NCBI RefSeq assembly: GCF_028769735.1
Contig: NC_088177.1
Span: 15,564,599-15,628,598, forward strand
Length of the DNA: 64,000 nt
Source: Zonotrichia leucophrys gambelii
Lineage: Eukaryota; Chordata; Aves; Passeriformes; Passerellidae
Direction: 5' to 3'
Each line of letters opens with the position of its first letter. Positions within the stretch are counted from its first letter, which is position 1. The position numbers and the translations under genes were made by a program. The notes under the pieces are model-generated. The model was given only the letters and a program-made list of their open reading frames with translations. It was not told the origin of the DNA and did not search any database. Below, in pieces: positions 1-15,000 of the stretch.

Positions 1-2
1 TG

Positions 3-83
3 AGCCCCGAGGCAGTCCGGAATACCTTGAGTTTGATGCATTCCTGTGGCATGTATGACTTTTCAGGGCAGTTTGCCTTCCAT
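3..83 (+). CDS. GLS: GLS catalytic exon (left-truncated by window edge)
   Basis: Reads [23 protein letters not shown] in frame from base 3, followed by the donor gtaagt at 84. It holds the active-site tyrosine equivalent to human Tyr466 (CGMYDF). The exon start is outside the window. Confidence 0.95.
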
Positions 84-3000
84 GTAAGTACTTCACAGGT
101 TTTAATTACAGCTGACCAGGAAGGTTAATTTCTGCTACTATTTTCTATGTTCTAAGGATTGCTTCCTTGTTTTGAGGCAGAAGAGAAGGTATTACATGAA
201 TTGTTTAGAAATTGAGTGCACTGTAAGGGAAAATCTCACCAAGGATTCATGGCTCTACTAGTGTCACATACCCTAGAGCACTCTGCCTTTACTTCAGGGA
301 ATCCTTTTCATATCAAAAGATAAATGCTGTTCCTTAGCAAGGCTGTTCATGAGAGCAACAGAAGCAACATTTCTTCATGGCTGAAGCAATCCTGCTGTAT
401 GGGAGTCAAGGATAGCAGAAAGCCTTTGCAGACAGTTGTTTTTTCTTCAGTAACTCAAGCTCAGAAATTGACCTTATATGTGTGAAAATGGCTGTCACAC
501 ACAGCACATGTACTGTGCTCCTGTGTTCCTTACATGTATATAATTCAAGATGGAATGTATCTTATGCTTTCAGTATTTTTTTTCAGCATTTTTAGATTTT
601 CCTTACTGCATACACATAAAATTGATTATGGTGCATTGTGTGACATAAAAGTTGCTGCTTGGAGAGCCATGAGGATATGTGATATGTTAGTTCCTACTGA
701 AAAAAGTAATGCCTTTGTTCAGATTGTAAACAAGTAGGTTATTGTATGATTTCACAGATACTTTCCAATTTTCTTGTGTTTTTTCGTTTTTTACCTTTTC
801 CAGCCAAGACTTTTACAGCTTCATTCTACCACCTTGTTGCAAGCTGTTTGTGAGACATATACTTGTGTCCTACTGCTTAGTCATAATTAGTTTTTTCAAA
901 AAAAAAATTAAATTATCTTCTTTCACAGTATTATTGGCTCACTGTATTCCTGTGAGCAAATAGTTTTATGATTGTGAACCTTGGATTGTCACAAACTGCA
1001 TCCGGTTATTGTTTATCTAAAAAGAGATAAGCTTTCCCAGCTTCAAGTGCCTTCCAGATACATGTTTTATTAATGCTACACAATAATCTTCAGGAAGATG
1101 CTGATGCATTGTGTTACAATAGTGAGGAACTATTGCAGAGGCCAGTAATTCTCTGATTATTCTGTAGGTTGGTCTTCCTGCAAAGTCTGGAGTTGCTGGT
1201 GGGATTCTTCTGGTTGTTCCTAATGTCATGGGCTTGATGTGCTGGTCACCTCCTTTGGACAAGATGGGCAACAGTGTTAAAGGAATTCACTTTTGTCATG
1301 TAAGCACCATTGCCCTTGGGGTTTGGGTTTGTTTTCTGGGTTTTTTTTGCTTTTGCAGCTGATGTTTACTGAGCTTTAGTTGGCATAGCTGAGATCTAAG
1401 TGAATTAAATAGTGATTTCTGATTGTTCCCTACATAGCAAGTTTCATCTGGTCCAAGGGTGAAAGTCTAAGAATAGATGTTTGCTTTTTAGTAGTAAATA
1501 GCACTTGATTTCAGTGAGCACTGAAGTATGATGCCAGAAGCACTGGAGAAATTGTTGTGAAAAAGCTTTGAGAAGGAACACTTCATAGGGAAATGAAAGT
1601 GCTGGACTCCAGTATATTGCATTAAAACTCTAGAGCTCTATTTATAGACTTTTTTCCCTCTCTTGTCATAAAGTGCAGTTTTCAAAACACTGGAAATGCA
1701 AATCTTATTTCATTGTAATAAAAGAAAAAAGACTGTAATGAAATACTTCCATCCTGATGTATTTTTAAACTAATTTTTGTAAACCATCTGACAAAAGATG
1801 TCTTCATAGATGATACCCAGATGTTGGGCAAACTCTTCTATGCTTCATGTTGAGCCAGTGAAAGAACTGTGGATAGTCTGCTGATAGGAGCATTAGAAGA
1901 AGGAGAGATTTTGGGGAGGACTTAGTAATGATTATTTAAGGTGTTTTGTGGGAGAGGAGAATGTAAAAAATTTCTTCCTTTTTTCTCCCTAAAACTGCCT
2001 AGTAATGATGATTGCTTAATTATAAATGCAAGGGAGGTTGAGCAGCAGTTAAAACTTTTCATGCTTCTATTTATCTAACATTTACCTAGTTTCAAATTAA
2101 GAAGTTACTGATTCTAGTTAAAGCGCTTTAAAGCTTCATATTAAATGGTGTGGTAACGTAATTCTAAATCCTAGAATAGAGGAGTAGGTGAAGGATTTAC
2201 TGCATCAATTCTGTGTTGCAATGAGACCTAAAAACTGATTCATGATTGTGGCATACAAGTAACAATAATGTAGCAGTCACTTCTAAAAATAGAACAGCAT
2301 TGCCAAGTTTTGTAATGATAGTCTTTCATGTTGTAATTCATGCCGATTGAGAATCCCTTATGTCATTCATTTCCTTGTTTCATCCTTTTGATTGAAGTTT
2401 TTCTGTTCCTGAAGGGTTACATACAGCTCATTTATGCTTTAAATCCCTCCCTTTTTTAATCTAAAACTCCAGACTGTTGATATGTGAGTTTTGCCTAATG
2501 GCAGAGTTAGTTTTTTTCTGCCATTTTTTGACCCATCTGGATTTTCATGAGTTTAGGAAGATACATAAAACAGAGCTGATGTTCTCTGAGAAAGCAAGCT
2601 GCTCTTAATTAATTTGTTTAGGTATTGTTAATTTTGTATAAACACATGAAAAAGCTCTGACTAAACCCTGAATAATCTTCATTTAGCAGAGTATTGTAAA
2701 AGGATGGGCTTCCTGTCTTCAAGTAGGAATTTATTAAAATAGATATTTTGCAAATTTGCTCCTTGTTTCATCCTTCTGTAAGAAGGAAGTAAAGATATTA
2801 TAAAGGTATTATTTAAAGGTATTATTTCAAGGCATTATTAGAATTTTATCCTGTAGATCTATTATGTTCAAAGTGCCTTATGGACATGGGTATTGATTTA
2901 TTAAATAAACTTCTTACTGTTTAAGTTACTAGGATATGATGCAAAATGTAAGTGGTAGTGTTATTATTAACTGTGATGCATTTGGCTATCCTATGCAGAT

Positions 3001-6000
3001 AATAATGCATGTTCTCTAAATGCTTGCAGGATCTGGTTTCTTTGTGCAATTTCCATAACTACGATAATTTGAGACACTTTGCAAAAAAGCTCGATCCTCG
3101 CAGAGAAGGAGGTGATCAGCGGGTAAGTTGCTGTCTGTGTGCAGTGAGTATTGCTCAGAGACTTCAGGGGAAATCTGGCAAGTTCTTCTCTAAATGCCAA
3201 ACTGCTCAATGACATGTATTGCATCAAAGCTTTCAGATCATCTAGTTAGTGTACATTATTAGTGGGCACTTACCTGGGTGGACCACACTGTCACAGGGTT
3301 TTGTGTTAGGAGAATTCATTACTAAATTTGTAACTCCATTTCATGCAGTTCATCCCTCCTGCTAGATTAGGTAGATGGGATCTGATGGAGGTTGCCAAGA
3401 GTTTTACTGTACTGGTTGCCTTTAATAAAGACTTGACCAGCTGGTGGGCTTAGCCTTTCTGGTGTGTGCTGCAACGCACGAGATCTGTGTGTAGCTGTGT
3501 TTGCACAAGGACAGCTAACAGCACATGACCTGCTGGGAGTTGCACAGGCAGTGAATTCAGGCATGAATAGTGCTGCAGACCAGAGCCTGCAATTAGGGAG
3601 CAGCATAAGCAGTGTCTGGGAATGAACTGAATCCACTCCAGCTGCATTTACAAATGATACAAGCATGAGGGCCTTGAGATAAGGAAAACCTCTTTGTTTT
3701 CAATACCATTAATATTTTGACTAAGGCATGAAAATTTCAATACTGTAGAATGATTATTAAAGTGCTTCTATTTGCATGTATACATCTAAAAATCACCCAG
3801 TTTTGAGTTTAATTTTTTTATAAGTGGAAAAGTGAAACTAACAGTTTATGTGAAGAGCTGAAACACTTGAGTCTGTTAGCAATGACTGCAAGTATGGATT
3901 TTTTTTTTCCTTCAAGTACACTAATAAATAATGTATGTTGCTTGAACAACTAGCATTCCTTTGGACCAATGGACTATGAGAATCTCCAGCAAGAACTTGC
4001 TTTAAAAGAAACAGTATGGAAAAAAGTGTCACCTGAATCAAACGAGGACATCTCCAGAACCGTAGTGTATAGAATGGAAGGTCGGGGAGAGCAGAACTAA
4101 ACAAATGGGTTCTAGTTCCATTAAATTCTTCATTTTAAAAACCCTCAAGCATCTCTAGATTTAATTTTGATTTGAATATTGTTTACCTGGTGTTTCATTT
4201 ATATATATTTTTTGTGTAAATTCTGTATGCTATACCAAAAAGATTTGTCAAAGTTCAAGGGTGTGTGGGAAAAAGCATGTGCAAACAACCCCAAAGCTGT
4301 AAACTGACTTTTGTAGTTACTTAGAACACATTTAGTTAAAAAAAAAAGTAAAGGTAAATCTTAGTTTTCAAAGATACATACCACTTCTGTGGTGTATCTG
4401 TTTATTTTTGTTTATATCTGAGATTTTTAAGTATATGAACTTTGAGAATGGGCAAAAGCTTGTGTCCACTGAGCAGGGTCAGCATGTAAAGATAGAATAT
4501 TAATTAAAATATAAAATAGTATTTGGCAAAATACAGCAAATTCCTGAATTTCTAAATAATTGTATATTAAGTGGAGATAGGTTCTGAGTCATATTATTAC
4601 CATATCAGGGTTTCTTTAATAGGAGCTTTCAAATTTGAAGAGAAATGGACCTTTTGCATATGCCATGCTAGTGAAGATTATTTTTTCTTTTTATCAAACC
4701 ATTAATAATTATTAATGCTAATATTGTAATAAAGGGAGCAAAAATGCCTGGGCAGGAGTGGGAGAAGTGGGGAGGAGGAGGAGGAGGAGGAAAAAAACCT
4801 GTCTTGTTCGCAAGTTTACTAATGCAGCAGGGAGATTTCTGCCCCAGCTCTTTGGAGTGTCTCTCTTGCTGCCTGTGCTGCCAGCTGGTAGTTCTGACTC
4901 AGAAATCTGCCTCACTAATAGTGCTGTGCTCCACCCTGGAAAGGAATGTAAGCAATCTGGGGCTTCGACTGGTAACCAACTGAGCAGTGAGCAGGAAATA
5001 TGTTCACAGGGAAGCAGATAGGTAGATCTTATTAGGGCTGTTTAGAGCTGTTTTTCAAACATAATTCTGTGCATATGTTCATATATGAGGTTTCATTTAC
5101 ACAGGAGCAAATTCTTAAGTTATAATTAATTGCTATTTTTTTGAAATGATTTTGGGTTTGCAGCTCTGTCAGCTTACTGAGGAAAAGGACTTGCATTTTT
5201 CCACAGCCAGCTGCAACTCTTAAGCTGCATAATTTGATAATTTGAGTATCATGAGTAGGGTGTAGCTCCAAATGATATATTTAAGCTTCAGATAGGCTCA
5301 GTAGGCAGTTCTGAACAGAGGTCAACAACTTGCTAAATTCTTAACACTTGCAGGAATTAGATTCTTAATAATGCAGAAAGTCTTAGAAAAGCATTCTCTA
5401 TATAAAGTTTTCTCCTCTATATATAGGCAAATAATCTGATGTGTCCCATCCCTAGTACACAGAGTCCTGGTTTATCAAACTGGAGAAACTTGTCCAAGCA
5501 ATGATAAATGGTATTAGCTGGTAGAGGATTTTAAGAGACAGTGACAAGCAGTTCTGTAGTAACACCTTCACCTCTTCTCTCTGCTCCCTTCCCCAGCCCC
5601 TCTCCCTTTTTTTTTATCTAAAGCTCCAAACTGTTGATATGTGAGTTTTGCCTAATAGCAGAGTTAGTTTTTTCCTGCCATTTTTTGATCCATCTGGATG
5701 TTCATGAGTTTAGGGAAGATGCATAAAACAGAGCTGATGTTCTCTGAGAAAGCAAGCTGCTCTTAATTAATCTGTTTAGGTATTGTTAATTTTGCATAAA
5801 CATTTGAAAAAGCTCTGACTAAACCCTGAATAATCTTCATTTAGCAGAGTATTGTAAAAGGATGGGCTTCCTGTCTTTGAAGCCTAGGATAGAAATATTT
5901 AAACAAAACAGTACAGAACATCAATTTTCAGTGAATTTGATGCCCTACTGAGATGAAGAGGTAAATCTGTGGTGCAAATGTCAGTAATAAGTGTCAGTCA

Positions 6001-9000
6001 TGAATTGCTGAATAATAACTATTTTATAATCTTATCTCTAATGATAAGGTTAGGTTTGTTAGTGCTTATCCTCAGAATAAAGGCCAAGTCTTCAATTATA
6101 AAAATGTCTTGCCTGTTTGAGGATTTTGCAGTAAACTAGTAGCTACAGAGACATAACAAGTATTCAGATCCTGCAGAACTACTTTACCTGAAATACCCTC
6201 AGTTGCAAGAGGGAACATAATGTGTCTGTGCTGCTAATGGAAAGTATTTACAGTGGTGACATGTTGCTGGATGACTTGCTGATTTAATTAAAAATGGAAA
6301 AGGCATGATGCAGGATTTGCTTGGTCTGACTCTACCCACCTCGATTTTCAGTACTGTTTGAAGCCTTTTCTAAAGATGTGGTTGAAGATGGACAATTTTT
6401 CCATATGTGGTAGAGTCAAGTCCTGCATGGGAAATACAAAAATGAGAAAACTACTAGGTCTTTAATATGCATAATAAGAATATTTAGGGTACAGCTTAAA
6501 CAATCTTTAAATATATATATAAATATATTACAGTTCTGTAATATATGCTTTTGAAGCCTGCCTCAGAATTGAAGGCAGCTTCCAGCTAGGAAGGGTCAGG
6601 AGGAGACTCCTGGGAACCAGCTGTTCTGTAACTTGCCCACACTTGTAGTTTCTTGCCCTGGCTGCTGCCACGTGTGCAGATGGCTCCTGTTCCTGCAGGG
6701 CACCTGGGGGCCAAGGTCACCCACCACGGGCCAGGGCCACCGAGGTTCAGTCATTCCATGTGTGAAGTCTGCAACGGTTCTAGTGTTCACCTGTGCTACA
6801 GTTATAGCAATTCTTGATATTCAAGCATTTTAGCTGTTTGTTTGTTTTTCTTTGTCAGCATCATTAACATTTCATTAGAAATGTAAATGCTTTTTAAAGA
6901 TTTATTTTAGCATTTGTGTTGTACCTTTTGGCTCAGTTGTTAAGTTACCTGTCTCGTTTTCCATTTTTCATTTGCATTGTATGTTATTTATGTATCTTGA
7001 TTTCCAGCATGCTTATTTTTGTATTGTTTAATAAATTTATTTTAAGCTGATTTTTTATTGTATTTTTTTTTCTCTCAATGGAGAACAGATTTGTTCAAAC
7101 ACATTTTTTAGATTGAAGTTGAGATAGTGAGTACTCTGTTTGAAAAAAAGATTCAGGAAGAGTAGGCAGAATAAGCAGTTTTAGTTAAACCAGTCACTGA
7201 AAACTTTCCTAAGATTTTGTAAACATTTTATAGAATAATTATTTTCCTGTTTGAACTGTTATCTTAGACAGTTGAAGGCAAAAAATCAAGGTAGCAAAAC
7301 TTTGTCACTATGACTTTTTAATAAAGAGGTCCTGGTGCAGTAGAATTTTACTATCACTGTATATTTGTCTAGTTTTGAAGATACTGATTCAGTCACATGG
7401 AAAATGTATGGTTAACAGTGCCAGTGTAGTAACTGCTGATCCTGAGCATTATGAAGGGAAAATACAACTTGTCATAAATCATGTGCAGCAAGGGAGGTGG
7501 TCCAATCCCCACATTGTTCTGGTAGTGATGCTGGGGCCTGCCTCTACTGAGGATGGTCAGAATTGTTAATTTAGCTTTTCTGCAGACTGGTTTATAAGCT
7601 GAAGTTATTTGTCCTATGGTTGTAAAAGGAGCTGTATGTTCATTATACTTAAAAACATCACATATCAAAAGAGTTTATTCTCTAAAAGTCATGAAGATGA
7701 TGAAAGGAAAAGCAGTAGTAGGTACACAGAAAGAGCCATAGGTGATTTACTCTACAGTTATTTTGGCTCTTATATTTTGGTTTTCAGTATATATTTGTGT
7801 CAGAAGACCAATGGGTGGGTAGATGAATAAAAAGGCAATGGATTCTGAGGAGGGTGGGTGGGAGGGGGAGATGGATTATGTTGGTTTTTTTATTGCTCAT
7901 GTATCTCTTGGTCTTGATACATACATGTCATTGATGCACAGTAATTTGTGAACAAAGGAATTAATTATGAGCATAATTAATGTATGATGTTTTAATAACC
8001 TAAACATTGTTTGTAGGCATGTACTGTTTTTCTTTTTTTTTTAATTTTAAATAATATTTCTGTAGTTTTTTTGAAGGTTCAGAATCAGTTATTGCAGTGA
8101 AACAAGAATAAACTTGTTTCAGCAGGGTTCTTATTAGAATGACAAATACACCTAATAATTTGCCTTCAGTGCAGTTTCCTTGAGGATTTGAGTCACATAT
8201 GTCTGTGGTGGTTGGAGGGTTGGCAGGAGGCTTTAAATTGGGTAGAAATCTTAACTAAAGCTATTTTTTTTAATCATGCTGGCACCTTGTCTGTTCCACA
8301 TTTGTCTAGTCTGGAAAGCGCATGACTAACTAATATATGTAAAGACATGGTTGAGTCATGCACAGCCCCACTTTCTTTCAGGAATTCGTGTCCTAGTGTG
8401 TTGAATAATTAAAATAGTCTAAATTATTAAACTACCTGCCTTGAATCAAGCATGGTTTCTGATTTGCTGTTTGCTCCTAGAGTATATTGTGTGCAAAATC
8501 AAAAACGCCCTCTTTTCTTTTGTTTTTTCTGCAAGTAGGAGTTAATTTTCTTACTGGCATCTAATCTTGCTTTATGCAGACTTTTTGGTATGACTTGGAC
8601 ATTGAACATTTAAATGTTTTTGCAAGGCTTGAGTGGCAGCACTGTGCACATGGCTAAGCTACTCCTGAAAATGCCACGTGCATTTCTCCTGTGCATAGCA
8701 GGGGTACCTGATGATCACATCTGAGGCTGCAGCTTAGCTGAATAAAGCCTGGAATGGAGTTCAGTGGCAGAACTGTGGTGGGGGCAAGGTTGTTGGGTAT
8801 TTTGTTGGGTATTTTGGTTTTTTACCAGTTTAATTTGAGCAGGACTTAAGTGAGTCAATAAAGCTGGCAGGGGTGCTTGACTGAGGACAAGGCAGGTGGA
8901 TGTCTGGAGAATAATGGACACTTTGCACCTCAGCACTAGGACTGGGGAGGAAATGGGGTTGAAGGAAGGACAAGGGGAAAAGGAAGTAATTCCACAATGT

Positions 9001-12000
9001 CTTCCTATCCTCAGGAATGTTCCAGCCAACCAGACTTTGATGTATTTAGTGCTGAGCAGGCACATGAGGTATCTGCTGTAAGGTGCTGCTTCCTGTTGGA
9101 GCTGCTGCTCTGCTCTGCTCTGACTCAGCTGGCACACAGCTGTGCCTTCATGTGGTTTTACAAGCTCGTGTGCACACTGTGAATTGGACATTTATCTCCA
9201 TATTGTACCTTGCCTTAAAGGTCAGATTTACTCAGCTGGGTGCAGTTACTGTAACCTATCTGAGGTTCAGGGAGCACTGGTGACTGTCAGCAACCTGAGG
9301 AGGAGCCCACGAGGTGACAGAGGCTGGGAGGGATCTCTGGAGATCTCAGAGTCCAGCCCCTGCTCAAAGAACCATTTCGTGTCACTTGGATTGTGTTGCT
9401 CAAGGGCTTTGCCAGTCTGGTGTTGAAAACCTCCAGTGATGAGGTTTTATCATCTGGCTGGGTGAGTTATCCCAGTGCTTTAATGCTTTGATTAAAGAAT
9501 TTTTTCCTAACCTACAGTTGGAATTTTCCCTTTCTGTAGTTTTTGATGGTGACTTCTGTGTTTTCACTGAATATGATGATGTTACCATCATGCTGTAATC
9601 TGTTGGCTTTTGGAGAGTCCTAGAAGTGGCATAGGTAAAAGTGGCTTTTGGGCAGCAGTAATTAGTATTTTCACTTCCTGCTGTATTTTTCCTACCAGAT
9701 TCTAAGTATTTTTTCATTATGTCATTGAGAATGAAGTGATTTAGGGATTTGAAAAGGCCATATTCCCTTTATTTTTCTATTGAAGCCCAACAGGCTGAAT
9801 GCAGGCGTGGAAGTGTGCTATTTGCTGAGGGATGGCATGGTGCTTGTGATCAGAGCACTTGTCAAAACAATGAACTGGGAGCACAAGTGGAGTGATAGGA
9901 AGAGATAATGCTACTCATTTCCTGTTGATGTCATTCACTAGCCCAGCTTTTTCCTTGAGGCAGGCAACTTTATTGTTTGTTCAGGAATTACTCATGCAAT
10001 AATCAGGGTTTTTTTGGACTCATAGACCTGCTTTTGGTTATATGTGTAGCTTTTACTTTCTGAATGGAAAGTACATTTCACACTTCTTTTCAAGGACCTC
10101 TCTCTTAAAATTCTTCAGCCTGTAATTACTGTAAATCAAATAATTAAAATGTAATCTTGATCTGAGAATAAACTGTTTTGATTAAACCTGTTTTAAAAAA
10201 TCCCCACTCATTGCAGAGCAGGATTAACAATTATGATTGAGAGTATAGAAAAGCAGGCTAAAACAGCTGAGTATATTTTATTCCATATACCAAGGCTGCT
10301 GGGGAGTAATATGACTATTTGCAGTGTTTAAAGATAAAGGCAGGGAGGAAAAGGATTTATTTAAGGTAATAAATATTTTCAATACAAGGAAAACTTACCT
10401 TTCAATACAAGGTATGGAATGCATAGCCTAAAAATAATAAGTTTTATAGGGACTTGATCATAGTATTTAGAGAGAACCTTTTCAGCAAGAGCAGAGTGCA
10501 AGCATCTGGTAAGATTTGCTCATTCTGCTTTCAGCCTGTAGGATGGAGTCAGTATGTTGGTAGTGCAGGTGCCCTGCATCCTTCTGGAGCAAAGTCCTTT
10601 CTTTTGGCTATAATTCCAGTTCAAAACCTGTGTTTAGGAGTAAACTGTCATCCACAAACTGTGAGTGCCTACAGGCTGGGAAGCAGGAGCATTGCCCCGC
10701 TCTGCTCTGTTGTGTGGGTATCAATGGTGTCAACAGGTCCTTGAAAAGGCAGACATCCTTTTGTCCTGTCTGCTTAACACAGCTCTGTCACTAAAGCAGC
10801 CATCAGCATTCCACTGGATTCATGTGACAGCGTTGATCCCGGTCCTTTGGTCCCAAATCTTGCACTGTTAGTGATGTCTGTATCCATTACTTCAAAGGCT
10901 CTTGTTATTTTCCCCTGCATCCAGGATCAATGGCTTAGCATTCATTCCCCTTTTTAAGGTTTCTCTGTATATTCCCAATGCTCTTTGTTGCAGGGGTTTA
11001 GTCTTTGAAAAGGAGCTACCAAAGTAGTTATAACATTTCTGCAATAGTTGACTGCAAGAATTGTTTTACTGTTTTTTAACTTCCAGCCATCATTGTTTGC
11101 TGGCAAAAGGTTTTATTGCTGATGACAAATGCTGAAAATGTTTCACAGTGTGGAGTAAGTTAAACTCTTTAAAAGGATCATTTTTAAACAAAGATTGGAT
11201 TCTTTGGACATTGGTGTCATTACTGAAGTATTTCCATCCAAGCTGCTGATGGCAAATGCATGCCACCTAGAAATGAAAATTTGGTCTTCACCTCAAAGGG
11301 TGGAAGTCTTCATGCTTTAGATCTTTCACTTGATCTGGTGACCTTTTTGTTGAAAGGATTAATCGACCTGCCATTCCTTTGCCATACTGTTCATGGCCAA
11401 CAATGCAGCAGTAACATTTCTGGTCATCCAGGACAGGAGCCAGGCCAGGTTTTTCTATGACTCCCTCTTGTTAATTTGCAATTCTGTGGAACTGCCTGAT
11501 CCATTATTATTCACTACTGCTATTCTAATTTGGTTTTCTTTATTAGGTGTTCAAGAACTTCTCTTGCTGGCACAATTTATGAGATTATGGATGTCCGTGA
11601 AAGATCTTCTTTAACAAACCAAACAAAGTGGAATCACCCAACTTAGCTCTTAAGTCTTGTGAAGGATAATTCAATTCTCACTTGATATTTTGGGTGTCTT
11701 TTCAGTGATGTTCTTAATTCTGTTGTTTCCAAAAGCAAAAAGTGTGTTCATTCATTGGTACCAGAAGAAATTGGGAACAGCAGGTGGAGGCTGTAATCTA
11801 GTGAAGGCAGCTTTGGTGCTCAGTTTTCTCTCTTCTTCCCAGTATTTGTACCTTCTGAAATCAAGAGAATCATCCCCCAAAATAAAGGGATGGGATGGAT
11901 ATACCCATGCCAACGTGGATTTTAAGCAAAGGCTAAGACATAACAAGAAATTGTTAGTGAGTAGCTCTTGAGATCAGCTCTTCTGCCGGGCTCATCTGTT

Positions 12001-15000
12001 TGTCCAGGCACGCATGGAAAGGGGCAGGGGAGCTCTCCAGTCACAGCATTGTCATCTGAGCACTGGTGAAGCTTCAGCATTAGGTGCTGTAAGGCCTCCT
12101 GTGTTCAAAAATTTAGGATTTTCTCTTTTTCAGGGGTGTCTGTGACAGCAGTATTGGCTGGGTCCATCCTAGTACCTGTTTCTGTTGCTTCATATCAGGC
12201 TTTTTTTTCCTGGAAGTTTCTTCCAACTAAAGAAGCATCTGTTCCTGGGATCCTGTAATCTGATACTGCTGGAGTCAATGGCTCTGAATCTTGAGCTCTG
12301 ATTTCTGTGGAGTTTTTTTCCTGTGTACCCCTTGAACCTAGTTCATTGTTAGTATTGGTTTTATCTGCTAGAAAGGGGAAATACAAACCCAGTCTGCTTC
12401 CCACAACATTTCCTGCTGTCCTGTTCCTGATGATGGCACTGGAAGGGAGGAACTGCCCCATCCACTCCCCCTGGACATTCTTATGATACTATGTAATATT
12501 TTCTAGTAAAACTGAGTTGGATGCCTTGATTCCTGGGGGAGAGGCTTGTGTGCACTTTGCTTTGTGTCACCCACCTTCCACCTCCGGAGATCAGGATTAG
12601 GGAATGGTTGTTTGTTCTGCCTCCATCAGGGGAGGCAGAGGTGGGAGTGGGGCAGTTCAGGAACGTGGCTGGCCAATGTTCCAGCTTGTCTCACCCTGTG
12701 GGGTTTGCACATCTCAGGAGTGGAGTAGATGGGCATGGTCTTTGTGAAGGAATCTCAGTTGCAGAAGGTAAGTAGATGTTTCAATTTTTCTAGTAAACAT
12801 TTTGTTTAATTACTTAACTCTTAATTCATCATGATTAAATAGTCTTATCTGTAATTTAAACAGCATCAGTTTACTAATACTTCAGAATGAATCAATAGTC
12901 AGAACTGTAAATAACAAGGCATTACACATTCCAAGTGTGTGTTGCCATGAAGCAAGGTTTCTGCTTCCATGGCTTGTCATCATCGAGGGCTGTTCTGTAT
13001 TTCAGGCTCTTGAGTAAAACCAAACACAGCATGAAGCAGCCTATACCTATGGAATCACAAGCTATTTCGGAAACATAGATGATTTCAAATTTCATTTACA
13101 GGATTCTAAATCTCATTTAAAAATTAGAATAATTAAATGTAATAATCTCTGAGCATGCACTAGCTGAATTAATGGTAGAACTGAGCTCAGTCCTGTCTGT
13201 GACTCTTTATTCTGTATGAGTCAAAGAGTATTTTTGGGCAGTTGAAGAACTTGCACCTCCTGCCTGATAGTGTTTTGGGTGATTTCACAGGTAGAGAGAT
13301 GTTGTTTTGAGGAATACAGGTGTTACAAACTCCTTCCAGAAATTTGTGTCCACTCGATGGCCATCTTATGAGCACGGGGTTGGTGCTGGAAGAGGTGAAT
13401 TCTGTCTTTCATGGCTCCAAATGTGATTGGAGGAAAAGCATCTTCTGCTCACAGTTACTATTTCCTGTCTCCTGAAGCTTTTTAAATTTTATGCAAACTA
13501 GTACAGTAGCAGAGAAGAATAAAAGGGACAAACTCCTATGGTATTGTGCTTATTTTTAGTAAATACAATTTTTAGATGCTTTTGAATACCTCCATTAATT
13601 TAAAGTATTTTGACAAAAAAGGGGCTTCAGGCAGAGATGGATGAAGAAATGCAGTTTACTGTAACATGTGGTTTCAATACTGTAATTATTTGCAATTTTG
13701 GGTGGCATAATCCAGTTCTTATCTTGAAAAGGCTTGAATCAGAGGGAAATATGAATGATGGAAATCCATTTGATGCCAGTAGATGGAAGAGGGGAACAAA
13801 CCACCCCTGCTCAGCCTTCCCTCCAGGAAAGCTGCACTTCTCCTTTAGTGGCCTTAGTCTGTCTGTTTGCCAGTAAAGCAGACTGACACTTGTTCTTAGG
13901 TTGAAGAAAGGGTCCTGATGTCAGGACAAACCTTGGGTGTGTATATTTGGTTTAATTATTTCTTGCATTCAGCTGCATGCACAGCTTCGGTGACAAGCTC
14001 CAAGACTGAGCTGCTGGGTACAGGCTTGTTTCCATGTTCATGAACTGAACCTAGTCAAAACTTCTTGCTCTGTTTTTGGGTTTTAAACAGACACTTTTAG
14101 GACCATTGAAAATTCTTTATTGTCAGTGTTCTGCCAGCTAGGATTTGAAACAAAGTGAGTAGTTGAATTGCAAGAAGATATTTAAATACCTACTGGGATT
14201 TTTCCCAGTTTTAAATAAAAGTAATAACTAACCAGTGTGCAGGCTTGCCTGAGGGTTTTGCAACGCTGGCAGCACAGTTGGTTTAGAGCTGCTTTGTGTT
14301 TAGATACATGAAAATACAGCCTCTTGTGTGCCTGCAGTCTAGACATCACTCATGGGAGAAGCAGCTTTCAGTATTTCAATGCATGGGTTGTGTTTGAGCA
14401 GGGCTGCTGGAAACTGGAGTGAGGAATAAATAAGTGTTTTGTTAGTCTGTTAGTTTGATATCAACAGCACAAACTGTGTGGGTAATTGCTGTGCAAACGG
14501 CATTTCAAGTTAATTCCACCAGGGAGACTCCAGAAATAAACTGTGGTAGCAGCTTTGAAAGTCACTTGTGGCAGCTTTGAGTCCAGAAATAAGCACTGCA
14601 CCCACGGCTGGTAGAACTGAAGGAGCTGGGTGTCGGCCTCTGTCCCCAGCTGTGAACAGGGAGCACCTTGCACCATCTAGAGGAAAAGAAAGGATAGTCA
14701 GAGGGTTAGAAAAGGAACTGGGGGAAAAAACTGACAAAATCTTGTTTCCTGTGTCAGTTTTATAACATGGCAGAGCAGATTCTAAAGTTAGTTTTGCACT
14801 TTCGTCACATGACATGAGGAAACAAGGATCAGTAGTGCAGAAAATAGCCTGAAGAGGTGGTGGAAGTTGTCAAGAAAAAAAGTGCAAGTTTTATGGAATT
14901 AACCTGGTCTATATTTTCAAATGTATCAATATTTTAATGTGTGAAGGGATATGCATTAATTTATTCACACATCTTCTAATTATTTATAGTGCAGTGGGAA

